Shown here: positions 11,101 through 11,632 of the stretch, in pieces | How positions within the stretch are numbered: position 1 is the stretch's first letter | Layout of the letters: every line of letters starts with the position of its first letter | Assembly (NCBI GenBank): GCA_022703195.1 | Contig: JAKLEF010000031.1 | Location: forward strand, 1-11,632 | Length of the DNA stretch: 11,632 nt | DNA from: Candidatus Fermentibacterota bacterium | Lineage (GTDB): Bacteria > Fermentibacterota > Fermentibacteria > Fermentibacterales > Fermentibacteraceae | Direction: 5' to 3' | The notes under the pieces: generated by a model | What the model was told of the DNA's origin: nothing | The model's input: only the letters and a program-made list of their open reading frames with translations | The model's database searches: none | Position numbers and translations under genes: made by a program

Positions 11101-11632
11101 GAGACGGCCCCATCATCCTGCCCCTGCCTGTGAACATGGACAGCGTGGATGAGGAGGAACCGCAGGCCTGGGGGATCATGCCGCCGGTGACGGCGTGGAC
11201 ACCGGCTGTATCTACACCGATCCTCGCCCAGGGGAGGCCCATGAACGGGCTCTCCCGGGTCGCGCCCCGGGTCGTCGCCCGCCAGGCCCTGTCGGTGCCG
11301 GTGAAGAGCCTCAGGAGATCGCCCTCTGCTCCGGTGACCGCAGTCGGCCTGGAGGCTGATCCGTGATCCAGGACGATCCGCAGGGAGGACGCCGTCAGGA
11401 GCGAACCTCCCGAGAGGATCACGGGATAGAGGGATACCCTGGCGAGGCTGAACCCCCTGAAGCTCGATATCCCTTCGAGCCCGCCCCAGTCACCTGGGAG
11501 CCCGGATGGGTCGGCGACGACGAATTCATCGCCTCCGCCCGCGGGGAGGACCCTGCAGACCGAGCCATCCATCCCGGCTGTCCCGAGAGCCTCGACCCTG
11601 AGGACGGGTTCTGAACCCGGAGGTATCGGCAG
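8120..11632 (-). CDS. C25 (gingipain/PorU-like) cysteine peptidase with C-terminal sorting-type domain; 5' end outside window
   Basis: The frame stays open to the right edge (it begins LPIPPGSEPVLRVEAL), so the true start and any signal peptide are missing; 1170 residues are visible, numbered here from the edge. Residues 1 to about 520 are a beta-rich propeptide-like region. The C25 catalytic domain spans about 525-840: VILCGSGHFDPRNR, QFAVSRICTSERSG, the catalytic His711 in VSFLGHGS (codon 9500-9502), Cys745 in FFGSCRVGQF (codon 9398-9400), and PLGGAIAGIGATFDT. A following Ig-like region (DPSGICFLG, SLSVGEHRLILWSFDGVGN) resembles the same part of PorU. The last 95 residues start ALVYPNPGNG and contain a FlgD/type A sorting pattern (ILWDGMDADGDEPATGAYIY). 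PorU is the type IX secretion sortase that cleaves C-terminal signals and attaches cargo at the cell surface, and that role is possible here, but a secreted gingipain-like protease is an equal alternative because no other type IX gene is visible. Confidence 0.92.
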   Translation of the reverse strand: MPIPPGSEPVLRVEALGTAGMDGSVCRVLPAGGGDEFVVADPSGLPGDWGGLEGISSFRGFSLARVSLYPVILSGGSLLTASSLRIVLDHGSASRPTAVTGAEGDLLRLFTGTDRAWRATTRGATRESPFMGLPWARIGVDTAGVHAVTGGMIPQACGSSSSTLSMFTGRGRMMGPSPWDSTYSPRAVPILVSDGGDGTFDEADSIYFFARGLSWWASDGDSLPAHFMHQFSGRNVYWLTWGGEPGARMDILDAGQSGAPAVQGDLPARLHFEKDVTRKPDLVPGDWVWDSALGSGTQWFYHEFSIPDASDGFGTVRLSLYATDPGDHRVVVQINQTTIADAAWTGVGTLPLTAAAFNLHDGPNTLSLGVVHNPSSDDVFMDWFEVFPHASAGFHGAGQVQIPIERLSPGMRHRIDWDGSLDGAMLFATGSDTTAALLEGWTGSSFEIDIPAGWTSREIWAVPPGGVMTPASIEYAEPGRLLAWQGGAERLYIHPGGYVDDVEALFDPAASNAAVSLEEIYDEFDGGVRDPYAVVAFLDYVLDNWDPVPVDVILCGSGHFDPRNRISSRISLIDALHSPGDFFQDDIYAMTEGADLPQFAVSRICTSERSGFAAIASRSQSYRSGEYGGTWQTRVIGAADDERSSKSSFDEPYHTDSMEYILEHSLPAAFRPVKHYLIFYPFDDLWKKPAARADFIELWSEGALMVSFLGHGSFDQLADEGLFYMEDVGLLENSDRLPVAFFGSCRVGQFQDPAWDCLAQSVTTAPLGGAIAGIGATFDTAGTLNEALLAAFTEAVLSGDGASMASCLLAAKLSAGYSGLNNRVYVMFGDGSTPPALPGAMPRPYSDTLRTGETNHVSGTCRQGAGSAFVTVMESSSPVTYICRLGSEIEYLKYGGAAFRGSAPVTGGTFELDCILPVQSVAGPYGRAGGSVPAPSDVDAGGADPVPVAQGTPAGGDYEGPEADMWIAGQEGVEHPEVSGGATVRAAISDPSGICFLGGPGRQLTLFVDATGSDVGDYFSYLQGSTTEGLLECGTGSLSVGEHRLILWSFDGVGNGSSDTLLVSVREEGSVSISEALVYPNPGNGLRCFSFRLSEDAAVRVSIHTIAGRCIRTIDAQCSQGYNQILWDGMDADGDEPATGAYIYFIGAVTTGTSSFESETGLSGVLAVVR

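Noticed and set aside
11570..11572. The ATG at 11572 as start of the C25 peptidase
   Set aside because: The frame continues open for 20 codons to the window edge with propeptide-like sequence, and no signal peptide follows this ATG, although an exported protein needs one.

Overview
This is a high-GC stretch in which every gene I can support lies on the minus strand, so transcription runs from position 11632 towards 1. The C-terminal sorting-type domain (YPNP start, FlgD/type A fold pattern) on a large C25 peptidase of the gingipain/PorU type points to a bacterium of the Bacteroidetes/FCB lineage. With this GC content and many AGG arginine codons, a high-GC candidate phylum of that group seems more likely than a classical Bacteroidetes species. 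This taxonomic reading is inference; no rRNA or ribosomal protein gene is present to test it.

Layout in transcription order: (1) a C25 peptidase resembling type IX secretion sortase PorU, open at the window edge (11632 to 8120); (2) 37 bases later, a TPR protein with a cyclin-box/TFIIB-like C-terminal segment (8082 to 6910); (3) a gap of 107 bases holding the only good promoter candidate (exact TATAAT) and a GC-rich leader hairpin; (4) pyruvate phosphate dikinase (6802 to 4043); (5) overlapping it by the four bases GTGA, an 813-residue signalling protein with degenerate receiver, GAF, PAS, GAF and GGDEF domains (4046 to 1605); (6) after 4 bases, a GT4 glycosyltransferase (1600 to 455); (7) overlapping that by 8 bases, a DUF362 protein cut by the left edge (462 to 1).

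The last four genes are packed like one operon starting at the promoter near 6880. A central-carbon enzyme making or using PEP and PPi is followed by a probable diguanylate cyclase, a sugar transferase and a possible redox or Fe-S protein. The link between PPDK and the c-di-GMP-type protein is the most unusual arrangement. The receiver domain of that protein has lost its phosphoacceptor Asp and its conserved Lys, so it is unlikely to act as a normal response regulator. The upstream pair (secretion-type peptidase and TPR protein) may form a separate unit. No RNA genes, mobile elements or CRISPR arrays were seen, and no gap reaches 300 bases.
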